Shown: positions 9,024 through 17,832 of the stretch, piece after piece
How the letters are laid out: each line of letters begins with the position of its first letter
How positions within the stretch are numbered: position 1 is the first letter of the stretch
Assembly: GCA_902777385.1 (NCBI GenBank)
Contig: CACYTP010000013.1
Coordinates: 20,019-84,018, forward strand
From: an uncultured bacterium
GTDB lineage: Bacteria; Cyanobacteriota; Vampirovibrionia; Gastranaerophilales; Gastranaerophilaceae
Direction of reading: 5' to 3'
DNA length: 64,000 bases
Made by a program: the position numbers and the translations under genes
Notes under the pieces: model-generated
The model's database searches: none
Told to the model about the DNA's origin: nothing
Seen by the model: only the letters and a program-made list of their open reading frames with translations

Positions 9024-9947
9024 ATGAGAGTTCTAAAAATACTGATATTTATTAGCATATTATTAATTACATTATTTACGGTTTCTTCAAAACCTGTAAT
9101 GCACAAACATTTTATAATTGAAAATTCTAACTTTAAAATGACAGGAATGAGTGCTAATCCAAGAGATATGCAAAGTTCTGTTTTATTCAAACTGGGAGAG
9201 CGTAAAAAAAGAATATCAAGAAATGTAGAAACTACTACTACAGAAACTCAGCTTTATCGTTCCTCGGATAAACAAATTATACCTTCAACTATATTTAGCA
9301 GTTTTCAAACTACTCAAACTCCGAGTAATGTCGTAAAATCAGAACCTCGTCATTTCGATAAAAATACATATAATGGCAGTAACAATGTTATAGTAAATTC
9401 GAATATTCAAAATGGAGTTAATGAGAAAGAACTTGAACAGGTGCTTGCCGGAATTTTTGACAATTCTGCACCGCCGCAAAATCAAACTGCATCAAACAGA
9501 AGAAATCGTGGTGATTTTAACGGAGGAAATGATGAAATTATAACGAATTCGTATTGTCCTGTGTGCGATAAAAATAAAAGCAAAAATAAAAAAATGTATG
9601 AAGAAGAGTTAGCCTGGAATGTTTGGAGAAGTAATATCCAAAATAAGCTGATGGATACTTCAAGAATAAGAGGTGATTACGGAGACTGGTTTATCTTTTC
9701 CTTTAATGTTAGTAAATCAAGACAAATCAGCATGATTATGATATATTCTTCAAATGGGGATTCGTACTCTGAAAAGGCTATTGAGAAGGCAATTCTAAAA
9801 CTTCAGGGGACAAGAATTTTGGAATTCCCTCATGGGACAAATAGAACTTCTACAGTATTTGAGGGTGGATTTATTGTAGATACGCAAGTTCAATATTCAA
9901 GACCTGAAGATTATGATGACTACGAGAGAGTCAGATTTTACAGATAA
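9024..9947 (+). CDS. Exported protein with TonB-C-like domain
   Basis: 307 residues with an N-terminal signal peptide or anchor (about 4-21), a long low-complexity Thr/Asn/Gln-rich spacer (about 65-170) and a CPVC pair near 177. The C-terminal 110 residues match the TonB C-terminal pattern in outline: AWNVWRSNIQNKL helix, FIFSFNVSKS strand, SYSEKAIEKAILKL helix and a final hydrophobic strand. This similarity is by eye and is an inference. The gene is the last of the VWA/FHA-like unit. Confidence 0.5.
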   Translation: MRVLKILIFISILLITLFTVSSKPVMHKHFIIENSNFKMTGMSANPRDMQSSVLFKLGERKKRISRNVETTTTETQLYRSSDKQIIPSTIFSSFQTTQTPSNVVKSEPRHFDKNTYNGSNNVIVNSNIQNGVNEKELEQVLAGIFDNSAPPQNQTASNRRNRGDFNGGNDEIITNSYCPVCDKNKSKNKKMYEEELAWNVWRSNIQNKLMDTSRIRGDYGDWFIFSFNVSKSRQISMIMIYSSNGDSYSEKAIEKAILKLQGTRILEFPHGTNRTSTVFEGGFIVDTQVQYSRPEDYDDYERVRFYR

Positions 9948-9972
9948 TAAAAAACCGGCAAAACAGCCGGTT
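9947..9972 (-). terminator. Rho-independent terminator, probably bidirectional
   Basis: Stem AACCGGC/GCCGGTT (9953-9959 with 9966-9972). Read on the minus strand it is followed by a run of six T, so it best terminates the small minus-strand gene at 10021-10203. It also lies immediately after the plus-strand three-gene unit. Confidence 0.75.
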
Positions 9973-10020
9973 AAAATTTTCCTTTAAATAAGTTTTCCTA
10001 TATTCCTAATTTCCAACGAT

Positions 10021-10203
10021 TTATGCTATAAAATTTGTTGCTCCACCGTACATATATGAGCCGTGGAAAAATGATTGCTTCATTATATCTACAAGTGATT
10101 TACGAATGGTTGGTTTCCCTACCAAGTCAACTTCATTGATTGCTTTAGAAGTGTTTTTATATGCATCTGTTACTGTATTCGGCATTAATATTGTTTTAGC
10201 CAT
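10021..10203 (-). CDS. Small protein of unknown function (60 aa)
   Basis: A 60-residue frame with a strong GAGAGG site 7 bases before its ATG and a perfect terminator just beyond its stop, so it is very likely translated. It has no transmembrane segment or Cys. The N terminus AKTILMPNTVTDAYKN is followed by a basic middle and an aromatic/Gly-rich tail (FHGSYMYGGATNF). It does not match a family I know. It is divergent from the acidic protein gene at 10378. Confidence 0.6.
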   Translation of the reverse strand: MAKTILMPNTVTDAYKNTSKAINEVDLVGKPTIRKSLVDIMKQSFFHGSYMYGGATNFIA

Positions 10204-10377
10204 CTTTACCTCTCTTCTTTTATTAAGCTCTTGTATTTATATAAAAAATTTATCCTAAAATTTATTGCCTTTTTATTTACTGTTTATATAACTTTTGTTA
10301 CATAACTTTACATCCCAAAATATTAAAGTTTTTCGGCAAAATGCCGTTAACAGTTGTGTATACAAAGGAGCATACTT

Positions 10378-11586
10378 ATGGTTGATGCAGTAAGTGCAAT
10401 AAACGGTGCTATAAACAGTACGGTACAAAAGAATAAAGATTTGACTATTGATTGGAGAAATCTGAAAGCTCAAGAAGTTTTAGATTACGCAGGTCAGGGT
10501 CAGGATGTGCCTATTGATATCCTTAAATGGGCAGAAGATTATGCAAAGCTTGAGGATGCTCCGGAAGATGTTACTTATGATTCCGTTGGAGGGGCAACGA
10601 CACTCAAGGATGCAAATGAAAAAGCAGGTCAAGCAGGTGATGTTGATGCTTCATCGGAAGCAGAAGATTCTGAAGATGCAAAAAAAGCAGAAGAAGAAAA
10701 AAAAGTAGAGGATACCGAGGGTACCGGAGATCCTCAGGATACTGAAGCTACCGGAGATGAAGAAGATGTAGCAGCAGAATCCGAACCCAGTTTATATGAA
10801 CAAGCAGGAGCTTTAATTCCTCAAAGTCAGGATGGAAATACTACTGCAAACATGATATCCGCAGATTCTTTGACAAAGGCTGCAGAAAGTCAGGAAATTG
10901 CTGAAGAAGGTACTCAAAAAGCTGACAGAACAGAATCAATAGTAAAATCTGCAAAATCACAATATGATGAATTAGTAAAAAAACTACAGGATGACAAAGA
11001 AAATGTTACTCCGGGTGATTTACTAAAATTGCAGGAATTATCAGGCAGAATGCAGATAACCGGATTAAAGGCTCAGTCGGAACTTGCTGTATTTGATGTT
11101 CAGCTTCAGGAAATAGAAGAAGTCTTTTCACAGTATTCTGATATGACTCCAGAAATACAGGAGGTTGGTTCAGAGACGGTTACAGTGGGTAATGAACTTG
11201 TAAAGCAAAATCCGCCTGATTGGCCGTTTATATTTAGTAACGAGTATATGAGAGGTAAAGAGGCTATAAGGGTTGGCAGCAGTGCTATTTCGTCTGCTGA
11301 TAATGCAAGGGACAGAGTTGATGACAGTATTAACAAAGAAAATGCTGCTCAAAATACAAATAATGAAGCCGAGGATAAAGTTGAAGAATTGACTTATGTT
11401 GAAGAAATTAATATTTCCTCTAAAACTGATAAACGTGCTGCACAGAAGGCTGAAAGACAAGAGGCAAGAAATAAAAACTCTGCCGCTGTTAAAATACAAC
11501 TGGATGGAGTGAAAGACACTACAATTCAGGCTGATGATTTAGAAATAAAGAGAAGAAAAGCAAATCGAGGTGAAAATCCTTACTAG
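10378..11586 (+). CDS. Acidic Glu/Ala-rich protein of unknown function
   Basis: 402 residues from the ATG at 10378, which follows AAAGGAG; an upstream in-frame start lacks a site. No signal peptide is visible. Residues 75-150 are extremely acidic and repetitive (Glu/Asp/Ala/Thr-Gly). Residues 175-265 are predicted helical or coiled-coil, and the C terminus is basic. The overall look is of a secreted or structural protein, for example a flagellar or surface component, but there is no recognisable domain. It ends 4 bases inside the convergent GH38 gene. Confidence 0.6.
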   Translation: MVDAVSAINGAINSTVQKNKDLTIDWRNLKAQEVLDYAGQGQDVPIDILKWAEDYAKLEDAPEDVTYDSVGGATTLKDANEKAGQAGDVDASSEAEDSEDAKKAEEEKKVEDTEGTGDPQDTEATGDEEDVAAESEPSLYEQAGALIPQSQDGNTTANMISADSLTKAAESQEIAEEGTQKADRTESIVKSAKSQYDELVKKLQDDKENVTPGDLLKLQELSGRMQITGLKAQSELAVFDVQLQEIEEVFSQYSDMTPEIQEVGSETVTVGNELVKQNPPDWPFIFSNEYMRGKEAIRVGSSAISSADNARDRVDDSINKENAAQNTNNEAEDKVEELTYVEEINISSKTDKRAAQKAERQEARNKNSAAVKIQLDGVKDTTIQADDLEIKRRKANRGENPY

Positions 11587-13619
11587 AGATTTATGATTTC
11601 AGAATAGTATTCTTCAACATAATTGTTGTAATTTGACGGTTCAAAAAATCCGGTTGCAAATTTTGCTTCATTTAGTCCTAATTGTTGTGCTTCCGGAGTT
11701 TTTATCGGCGGGCCGGCAGGGGTTGTTCTTGAAGGATTTTGGGGATTGGATATTATTCCGATAGAACGTAATAATGTGATAGACAAAGTATTTTCATATA
11801 CTTCATATTCTGTTAATCCACGGGTTATTATTCCAAATCCCTGAGTTCCGACATATCTTTGCATAGGTGCAAAATTTGTTTTGACTTCTATTCCTTTTGT
11901 TTTTGGCAGATTCTCTCTCATATTGTAATCCGCTTCAAATTCACGCTTGATAATTCTATTCATATCTTCCGAACATGTGTGATACACCTTTTCAGGCAGC
12001 GTAAATCTTGCCTGCCAAATTTTGTTTTCTGATGAATTATTCCAATTTATGTCGAATTTTAAGATTTTCGAGTCTATATCAAGCCATATATCAACATCAA
12101 AAAATGACGTTTTTATTCTCAAACCTTTTCTGTAATCACCGTTACATATAATTTCAGAGCTGTATATCTTTGCAATTTCAGGGGTATCATTATCTTTAGC
12201 TCCATAATTGTATGTGTCCCCATAATCATTATATCGGACAAAATCCAATTTTATTTTCCTGTTGATTAAGATTTCGTTGTTTTTTAAATTTAAACTTATG
12301 TAATTGTTCGCAATTGTATTTTTAGAAATTTTAAGCTTATCATCTGTAGTTTTTATTTCTTGCAGATATTTATATATCGTGGTGTAGTCTTCTGTGATAG
12401 GAATTCTTTGAGTATTATACAGCAAACTGTCCTCAAATCCTTCTCTTGCAGAGATTATTTGCGAGTTTTCAGTAGTTTTTGTATTCTCAAATTCCATAAC
12501 CGCACGATATTTTTTATTATGATTTTTCATTTTTGATGCGTATTTTTTAGGATATTGGAATTTTAATTCCCTTAGAATAGTATCTGCCACCTGATTAACC
12601 TTTTGGTATCGAATTAAATTTTCTTGATGAACTGCATCAGTTGAACATCCGCAAATACCGTCATGTGCCTGATTTTGAAGTAGTAGTTTGTATCCGTAAT
12701 TAATTGCAGAAGTATAATTCTCTCCAAATTCTTTTTGCATTTTGTCTGCAAAGCTTAATTTATATGATGTAGTAGTATTAGCCTGTTTTATTTTTGTTCT
12801 TGCAGAATAGCAGCCTTGCAGAATAAATGTTTTGCTGTTATCTCTTAATTCATCATTCCATTTATATTTAAAATTGTTTTTTACTAATTCAAAGTATCTG
12901 AATGGATTGGAAAGTTCTATTTCGTAGTCTTTCAGTTGTGTATTTACTTTATTAATTTGTTCTGCAATATTTTCCTCAACCCCCAAATGATCTGCCCCCA
13001 CAGGAAGAAGCAAAACATCTTTTGATTTCTCTGCTATCTTATCTAAATTTCCTTTTAGCCAGTCTGCTTTCTGCCTAATTGTCATTTTTGCAGAAAATAT
13101 GTCCATAAAATAACCGCGAATCATATTTACGGTATTAATTCCGTTAAAAACGAATTCTGACGGAATATCTCCGCATCCACGCCAAACCATGCATTTGTCA
13201 ATTCCGTATTCTTTAAATATTTTCGGGATATTTTTACTGTGTCCGAATGTGTCTGCCAGATATCCGATAAATTCTGTGCAGCCAAATTCTCTTGATATTT
13301 TTAATCCTGTTTCAAGATTTTTTTCAAAACAATTCTTATCCGTTAAATATTCGTCAACAAGAGTGTAACACGGACCTATGAATAATCTTTTTTCAGATAT
13401 AAATTTTCTTACTAAAGCTTCTTTTTCCGGTCTTAGCTCAAGATAATCCAATAATGCTGAAACTTGACCGTCAAAATAAAATGACGGGATTTTATCCTGT
13501 TCCAAAAGGTTCAGTACGTTATCAAATACACGCAAAAGTCTGAGCCTGAATATTTCAAACTCTCTATACCATTCTCTGTCCCAATGCGTATGCAAGTATG
13601 CAATAACTTTTTTCTTCAT
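11583..13619 (-). CDS. Glycoside hydrolase family 38 alpha-mannosidase
   Basis: 678 residues. The N-terminal catalytic domain opens with YLHTHWDREWY (zinc ligands H10/H12 region and D14) and has GYLADTFGHS near residue 127, where the Asp is the expected nucleophile. QNQAHDGICGCSTDAVHQE near 315 supplies the further zinc-binding His and the helical-bundle entry. The rest is the beta-sandwich C-terminal part. GH38 enzymes are retaining, zinc-dependent alpha-mannosidases; bacterial ones act on mannosyl-glycerate or host N-glycan mannose. No signal peptide is seen, so it is probably cytosolic. It lies 47 bp downstream of gatD on the same strand. Confidence 0.9.
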   Translation of the reverse strand: MKKKVIAYLHTHWDREWYREFEIFRLRLLRVFDNVLNLLEQDKIPSFYFDGQVSALLDYLELRPEKEALVRKFISEKRLFIGPCYTLVDEYLTDKNCFEKNLETGLKISREFGCTEFIGYLADTFGHSKNIPKIFKEYGIDKCMVWRGCGDIPSEFVFNGINTVNMIRGYFMDIFSAKMTIRQKADWLKGNLDKIAEKSKDVLLLPVGADHLGVEENIAEQINKVNTQLKDYEIELSNPFRYFELVKNNFKYKWNDELRDNSKTFILQGCYSARTKIKQANTTTSYKLSFADKMQKEFGENYTSAINYGYKLLLQNQAHDGICGCSTDAVHQENLIRYQKVNQVADTILRELKFQYPKKYASKMKNHNKKYRAVMEFENTKTTENSQIISAREGFEDSLLYNTQRIPITEDYTTIYKYLQEIKTTDDKLKISKNTIANNYISLNLKNNEILINRKIKLDFVRYNDYGDTYNYGAKDNDTPEIAKIYSSEIICNGDYRKGLRIKTSFFDVDIWLDIDSKILKFDINWNNSSENKIWQARFTLPEKVYHTCSEDMNRIIKREFEADYNMRENLPKTKGIEVKTNFAPMQRYVGTQGFGIITRGLTEYEVYENTLSITLLRSIGIISNPQNPSRTTPAGPPIKTPEAQQLGLNEAKFATGFFEPSNYNNYVEEYYSEIINL

Positions 13620-13666
13620 AAAATTATTATAAGTATTATTTTTTAAACTTGCAAATTGTAACGCTG

Positions 13667-14401
13667 TTAGTATGATTTGCCAATAAGAGAATTATGCGTT
13701 TCAGTTTCAAATTTGTCATCAAGCGGTTGTAATTTAATCGGTTCTCCGTAGCGTTTTTCAAGTGCCAGTTCAAGCATGTAGTCTGCAAAATGAGGGTTTT
13801 TAGGTAAAAAAGAACCGTGCAGATATGTTCCGAATACATTTTTATATCTGCCGCCTTCGGTTTTGTCTTTACCGTTGTTTCCGTTCCCGACTTCAGTGTA
13901 TGCAAGGGGGGTTGTATCACCCTGAAGATATGTGAGTCCGCTGTGGTTTTCAAAGCCTACAAGGGTTTTGGGTTCCAGAAAATCAGTACGGGCTGTAACG
14001 TTTCCTATAAATCTGGTATTTCCGGCGACAGTATAAGCATCCATAAGGCTAATACCGTTTAGTCTTTCTTTATCGTGAGGCTGATAATAATGCCCAAAAA
14101 GCTGATAGCCTCCGCAAATACCTAAAAAAACCGCATTTCTGTCACGTTCTTCGGTGAGAAAATCTTTTTGGCGGTATAATTCATCGGCGACCTCTTCTTG
14201 TTGTTTATCCTGTCCGCCTCCGACAAAATAAATATCGTGTTCCTTGATTTTATCTCCGATATTTATATCTTCGAATTCAACTGCTATCCCACGCCATTCA
14301 CAACGCTTTTTTAAAGTTATTATATTGCCTATATCCCCGTATAAGTTTAGTAATTTAGGGTATAAGTGTGCTATTGATATTTTTAAATCTCTTTCTCCCA
14401 T
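13667..14401 (-). CDS. gatD: Lipid II isoglutaminyl synthase glutaminase subunit GatD-like
   Basis: A 244-residue class I glutamine amidotransferase of the CobB/CobQ type. The N terminus ISIAHLYPKLLNLYGDIGN is diagnostic of GatD. The nucleophile Cys is in FLGICGGYQLFGH (about 98) and the catalytic His in FGTYLHGSFLPKNP (about 204). With MurT it amidates the glutamate of lipid II; the MurT partner is not adjacent here. The start codon has no Shine-Dalgarno but sits 7 bases after a perfect TATAAT, suggesting a leaderless transcript. Confidence 0.82.
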   Translation of the reverse strand: MGERDLKISIAHLYPKLLNLYGDIGNIITLKKRCEWRGIAVEFEDINIGDKIKEHDIYFVGGGQDKQQEEVADELYRQKDFLTEERDRNAVFLGICGGYQLFGHYYQPHDKERLNGISLMDAYTVAGNTRFIGNVTARTDFLEPKTLVGFENHSGLTYLQGDTTPLAYTEVGNGNNGKDKTEGGRYKNVFGTYLHGSFLPKNPHFADYMLELALEKRYGEPIKLQPLDDKFETETHNSLIGKSY

Positions 14402-14408
14402 AGAATAA

Positions 14409-14414
14409 ATTATA
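14409..14414 (-). promoter_or_regulatory. -10 box placing the gatD transcript start at its ATG
   Basis: TATAAT on the minus strand, separated by seven bases from the gatD ATG. No clear -35 was found. The geometry implies a leaderless mRNA. The same arrangement occurs at fliI. Confidence 0.4.
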
Positions 14415-14433
14415 ACACAAATTGTTGTTATGG

Positions 14434-14451
14434 TATAATTAGTTAAGGGAG
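14434..14451 (+). promoter_or_regulatory. tatD -10 box and ribosome-binding site
   Basis: TATAAT at 14434-14439 is followed by AAGGGAG at 14445-14451, seven bases before the tatD ATG. The transcript start would leave a very short leader. This promoter is divergent from the gatD one within a 57-base gap. Confidence 0.45.
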
Positions 14452-14458
14452 ATTAATA

Positions 14459-15229
14459 ATGGTAACGCTTATTGATACACACACACATATAAATTGCCTT
14501 GAAAAGATTACAGCAGAAGAGAGTGTACAAAACGCTCTGGATAACAATGTTGAAATTTTGCTTGTTCCTGCTGCTACTCCTGAGGATATTGATATTGTAC
14601 CTGATTTGGTAAAAAAATTTGATAATGTGTATGGGATGCTCGGAGTACATCCCGAGGATGCAAAAAACTGGGATGACGCTATATTAGATAAAATAAAACA
14701 ACATGTATGTCATAATGATAAAATAATTGCAATAGGGGAAATAGGTCTTGATTATTATTGGGACAAAAAACACATGGATTTACAAAAAGATATTTTTATC
14801 AAACAAGTAAAACTCGCCAACGAATTGAATTTGCCGATATCTGTTCATGACAGAGATGCACATAAAGACACATTTGATATTTTAAAAGAGTATAATAAAA
14901 CTTCCAAAATAGTTATGCACTGTTTTTCCGGCAGTGTAGAATTTTCAAAAGAATGCCTGAAACAAGGTTGGTATCTGGCTATAGGTGGGGTTGTAACTTT
15001 CAATAGTGCAAACAAAATGAAAGAAGTCGCAAAATCAGTCCCTCTTGACAGATTGTTGTTAGAAACGGATGCACCATATTTAACGCCTGTTCCGTACAGG
15101 GGAAAAGAAAATCAGCCTGCTTATGTAAAATATGTTGCCATGGAGATAGCAAAACTCAGAGAAATTCCGTATGAAGAAGTTGCTGAAGCAACAACAAAAA
15201 ATGCAAAATTTGTATTTAATTTAGAGTAA
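14459..15229 (+). CDS. tatD: TatD-family metal-dependent deoxyribonuclease
   Basis: 256 residues with all the family landmarks: LIDTHTHINC at the N terminus (first metal-binding HxH), IAIGEIGLDYYWD near 90 (metal-bridging Glu), PISVHDRDAH, IVMHCFSGSVE, and LLLETDAPYLTPVPYRGKENQP with the final metal-binding Asp. TatD/YabD proteins are cytosolic TIM-barrel nucleases implicated in DNA repair and quality control. The 3' end overlaps the convergent glycosyltransferase gene by 9 bases. Confidence 0.93.
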   Translation: MVTLIDTHTHINCLEKITAEESVQNALDNNVEILLVPAATPEDIDIVPDLVKKFDNVYGMLGVHPEDAKNWDDAILDKIKQHVCHNDKIIAIGEIGLDYYWDKKHMDLQKDIFIKQVKLANELNLPISVHDRDAHKDTFDILKEYNKTSKIVMHCFSGSVEFSKECLKQGWYLAIGGVVTFNSANKMKEVAKSVPLDRLLLETDAPYLTPVPYRGKENQPAYVKYVAMEIAKLREIPYEEVAEATTKNAKFVFNLE

Positions 15230-16201
15230 GTTGCACTCTTTAATTTTTGCTAATACCATATCTGTGGTAATGCTGGAAATACAAGGTGTGCATGTCCCGG
15301 GTTTTTCTACTCTGTTGCATGTCTTTTGCCAGCAATATTTACATTCATAATCAGGTTCAACATAATGTCCTTTCGGACCGTAAGGTCTGATATCATCAGG
15401 AGAAGTCGCTCCCAAAATTTCTAATGTATTGACATCAAATGCCGATGCAATATGTATAGGACCGGAATCCCCTGAAATAACAATATCTCCCAATGAAAGC
15501 ACGATAGTATTTTCCTCAAGAGAGTTTTCTTTTGGCACAAAAATTACTCTGTCTGAAACGAGTGGTTTTTGATAGTCATATTCTATAGGACTACAGTTCA
15601 CAAAGATTGTCCCCCCGTAAATTTCAATCAGTTTTTTTGATAGTTCAATCCATTTTTCGAGCGGCCAGACTCTTCCCTGACGCCCTATAGGGGTTAAAAA
15701 TCCGGGATTGAAAATTATATGTGGTTTGGGGTACTGATTCATCCATTTTGAAACCTTTTCTCGTTTGACAGGATCTGATTCCAGTACTAATCGTTCAGGC
15801 AGTTTTAAATCATTTATTGCGTCTGCGGCTGAATAATAGTAATTTTCAACCCAACTGTTTCCTTTATGTCCTCTAAATACAACTTTTTTAGGCAATGCTC
15901 CAAATGACAGTGCAAAAAGTCTGAGTGAAAGACTTAAACAGAAAACATAGTCGTAACGTTCTTTTATCAGATCTTTAATATGGTTAAATAAATATATGTA
16001 CGGGTGTTCGGTTCGTACATCAAAAGTAATAACTTTATCAATATATGAACAATTTTGCAGTAAAGGAGTTATAGTAGGAGATGTCATATAGTGTACTGTC
16101 CAGTCAGGGTGCTGATTTTTTATTGCAAGCGGAATAATTGAGGTGTGAATAACGTCCCCTATTGCACCAAGCTTTATGATTAATACCTTTTTCCCTGACA
16201 T
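15221..16201 (-). CDS. Glycosyltransferase family 9 (heptosyltransferase-like)
   Basis: 326 residues from the ATG at 16201, which is preceded by GGAAG and gives the canonical N terminus KKVLIIKLGAIGDVIHTS; the frame is open 20 codons further upstream but without a site. The C-terminal nucleotide-sugar motif VISGDSGPIHIASAF is clear. A Cys-rich tail (CKYCWQKTCN...CTPC) follows, seen in some LPS heptosyltransferases. Likely transfers heptose to the lipopolysaccharide inner core at the inner membrane, consistent with the heptose kinase at 54355-55359. Confidence 0.87.
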   Translation of the reverse strand: MSGKKVLIIKLGAIGDVIHTSIIPLAIKNQHPDWTVHYMTSPTITPLLQNCSYIDKVITFDVRTEHPYIYLFNHIKDLIKERYDYVFCLSLSLRLFALSFGALPKKVVFRGHKGNSWVENYYYSAADAINDLKLPERLVLESDPVKREKVSKWMNQYPKPHIIFNPGFLTPIGRQGRVWPLEKWIELSKKLIEIYGGTIFVNCSPIEYDYQKPLVSDRVIFVPKENSLEENTIVLSLGDIVISGDSGPIHIASAFDVNTLEILGATSPDDIRPYGPKGHYVEPDYECKYCWQKTCNRVEKPGTCTPCISSITTDMVLAKIKECNLL

Positions 16202-16324
16202 AACAACTTCCAACTCTGATAGTACTACTTCTATAATATACTTAAAAAGATTATATTGCAAGAAAGAGTGTAGTCATATTTTATATTTTGATATAGAATA
16301 TATCGTGAAAAGAGGTATTTAATT

Positions 16325-17242
16325 ATGAATATTGCACAAAATATGACAGAACTTATCGGGAATACTCCGCTTGTAAAAATAAATGATTTGAATAGCGGGA
16401 ATGCTCAAATTGCTGCTAAATTGGAATGTAAAAATCCGGCAGGTTCTATAAAAGATCGTCCGGCATATAACATGCTGTTACAAGCCGAAAAAGATGGTTT
16501 AATAAATAAAGATACTGTGATTATCGAACCTACAAGCGGCAATATGGGCGTAGGTCTTGCTTTTGCTTGTGCAATAAAAGGATATAAACTTATTATAACT
16601 ATGCCTGAGACTATGAGTCAGGAAAGACGAGCTTTGATGAAAGCTTATGGTGCAGAATTGGTTTTGACAGAAGGTTCAAAAGGCATGAAGGGTTCTATTG
16701 AGAAAGCGGAAGAATTGCATAAGAACATATCAAACTCTTTTATTCCTCAGCAGTTTAAAAATCCTGCAAATCCTGATATGCACTATAATACAACTGCGGA
16801 AGAAATTTGGGCGGATACAGATGGGAAAGTCGATATTATAGTAGCAGGTGTTGGTACAGGTGGTACTATTTCCGGTATTGCCAAAAAACTGAAAGAAAAA
16901 AATAAAAATGTAAAAGTTATTGCTGTTGAACCCTATGACAGTCAGGTGCTTAGCGGAAAATCTCCTGCACCGCATAAAATTCAGGGTATTGGTGCGAATT
17001 TTATTCCGGATAATTATGATGCCGAAGTTGTTGATGAAATTATATCCGTAAAAAATGAGGATGCGATAAAAACAACACAAGAACTGGCAAAACAAGAGGG
17101 AATACTTGCCGGCATTTCAGGCGGAGCAAACATATATGCAGCAATTGAACTTTCAAAGCGTCCTGAAAATAAAGGCAAACTTATTGTAACAGTTCTTCCT
17201 GACAGTGGTGAAAGATATCTTTCATGCGGAATTTTTGATTAA
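16325..17242 (+). CDS. cysK: Cysteine synthase (O-acetylserine sulfhydrylase)
   Basis: 305 residues. The PLP-binding Lys is K43 in NPAGSIKDRPA, the Asn/phosphate loop is PTSGNMGVGLAF, the glycine-rich phosphate cup is AGVGTGGTISGI near 178, and the C terminus LPDSGERYLSCGIFD is typical of CysK/CysM. It makes cysteine from O-acetylserine and sulfide. The serine acetyltransferase that makes its substrate is 8 kb away at 24750-25403, so the pathway is complete within the window although not in one operon. Confidence 0.95.
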   Translation: MNIAQNMTELIGNTPLVKINDLNSGNAQIAAKLECKNPAGSIKDRPAYNMLLQAEKDGLINKDTVIIEPTSGNMGVGLAFACAIKGYKLIITMPETMSQERRALMKAYGAELVLTEGSKGMKGSIEKAEELHKNISNSFIPQQFKNPANPDMHYNTTAEEIWADTDGKVDIIVAGVGTGGTISGIAKKLKEKNKNVKVIAVEPYDSQVLSGKSPAPHKIQGIGANFIPDNYDAEVVDEIISVKNEDAIKTTQELAKQEGILAGISGGANIYAAIELSKRPENKGKLIVTVLPDSGERYLSCGIFD

Positions 17243-17245
17243 ATA

Positions 17246-17273
17246 TTGACTTTTTGATTTATATCATTAAATA
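17246..17273 (+). promoter_or_regulatory. Putative promoter of the fliJ cluster
   Basis: TTGACT at 17246-17251, a 16-base spacer and TAAATA at 17268-17273, about 70 bases before fliJ. Consensus match only. Confidence 0.35.
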
Positions 17274-17343
17274 TCTCATACGTTTAGATGTTTATCTTCT
17301 GGCTGAAATCGGTCATAATGAAGCCAAGAAAGTGTAGTCTAAA

Positions 17344-17832
17344 ATGCCTTTTCGATACAGATTACAAAAAGTATTGGATTTTCGAATCCGCAAAAAAGAA
17401 GAACAGTTGTTAGTAGTACAGAAGGCCCAGCAGGCTGTCTTGATTGCCGAGGAGAATATCCGAAAGAACAACGAAGAGATTGAAGCTACAAAGATAAACA
17501 TGCGACAGGCTGATCCTATGATGTACGAAGCGTACGACAAGTATTTAATACACCTGTGGGAAAAAGCCGAACAGTTAGAGCTTATCCGACAAGAAAAACA
17601 AGCTATTCTTGATCAGGAAAAAGAAAAACTCGTTAAATGCGAACAAGCGGTAAAAGTACTGGAAAAGCATAAAGAAAAGAATAAAGAGGTCTATTTAGAA
17701 GAAGAGAAAAAAGCTGAATTAAAACAATATTCCGAACTTGGTGTAACAAGATACTTTGCACAAAGCAAAGAGCGTCAGGAAGAGGAAGAACGAGAGATAT
17801 TAAGACAACTCGAAGAATTGGAGGGAACATGA
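17344..17832 (+). CDS. fliJ: Flagellar export protein FliJ-like
   Basis: 162 residues, almost entirely charged coiled-coil. It begins with FRYRLQKVLDFRIRKKEEQ, the conserved FliJ start. FliJ is the central stalk of the flagellar export ATPase, inside the FliI hexamer. It is the first gene of a three-gene unit (ATGA overlap with the next). The matching ATPase gene fliI is 33 kb away, at 50282. No strong ribosome-binding site is visible. Confidence 0.78.
   Translation: MPFRYRLQKVLDFRIRKKEEQLLVVQKAQQAVLIAEENIRKNNEEIEATKINMRQADPMMYEAYDKYLIHLWEKAEQLELIRQEKQAILDQEKEKLVKCEQAVKVLEKHKEKNKEVYLEEEKKAELKQYSELGVTRYFAQSKERQEEEEREILRQLEELEGT

Noticed and set aside
16202..16261. Twenty-codon N-terminal extension of the family-9 glycosyltransferase
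   Set aside because: No ribosome-binding site; the ATG at 16201 has GGAAG and gives the canonical family start.
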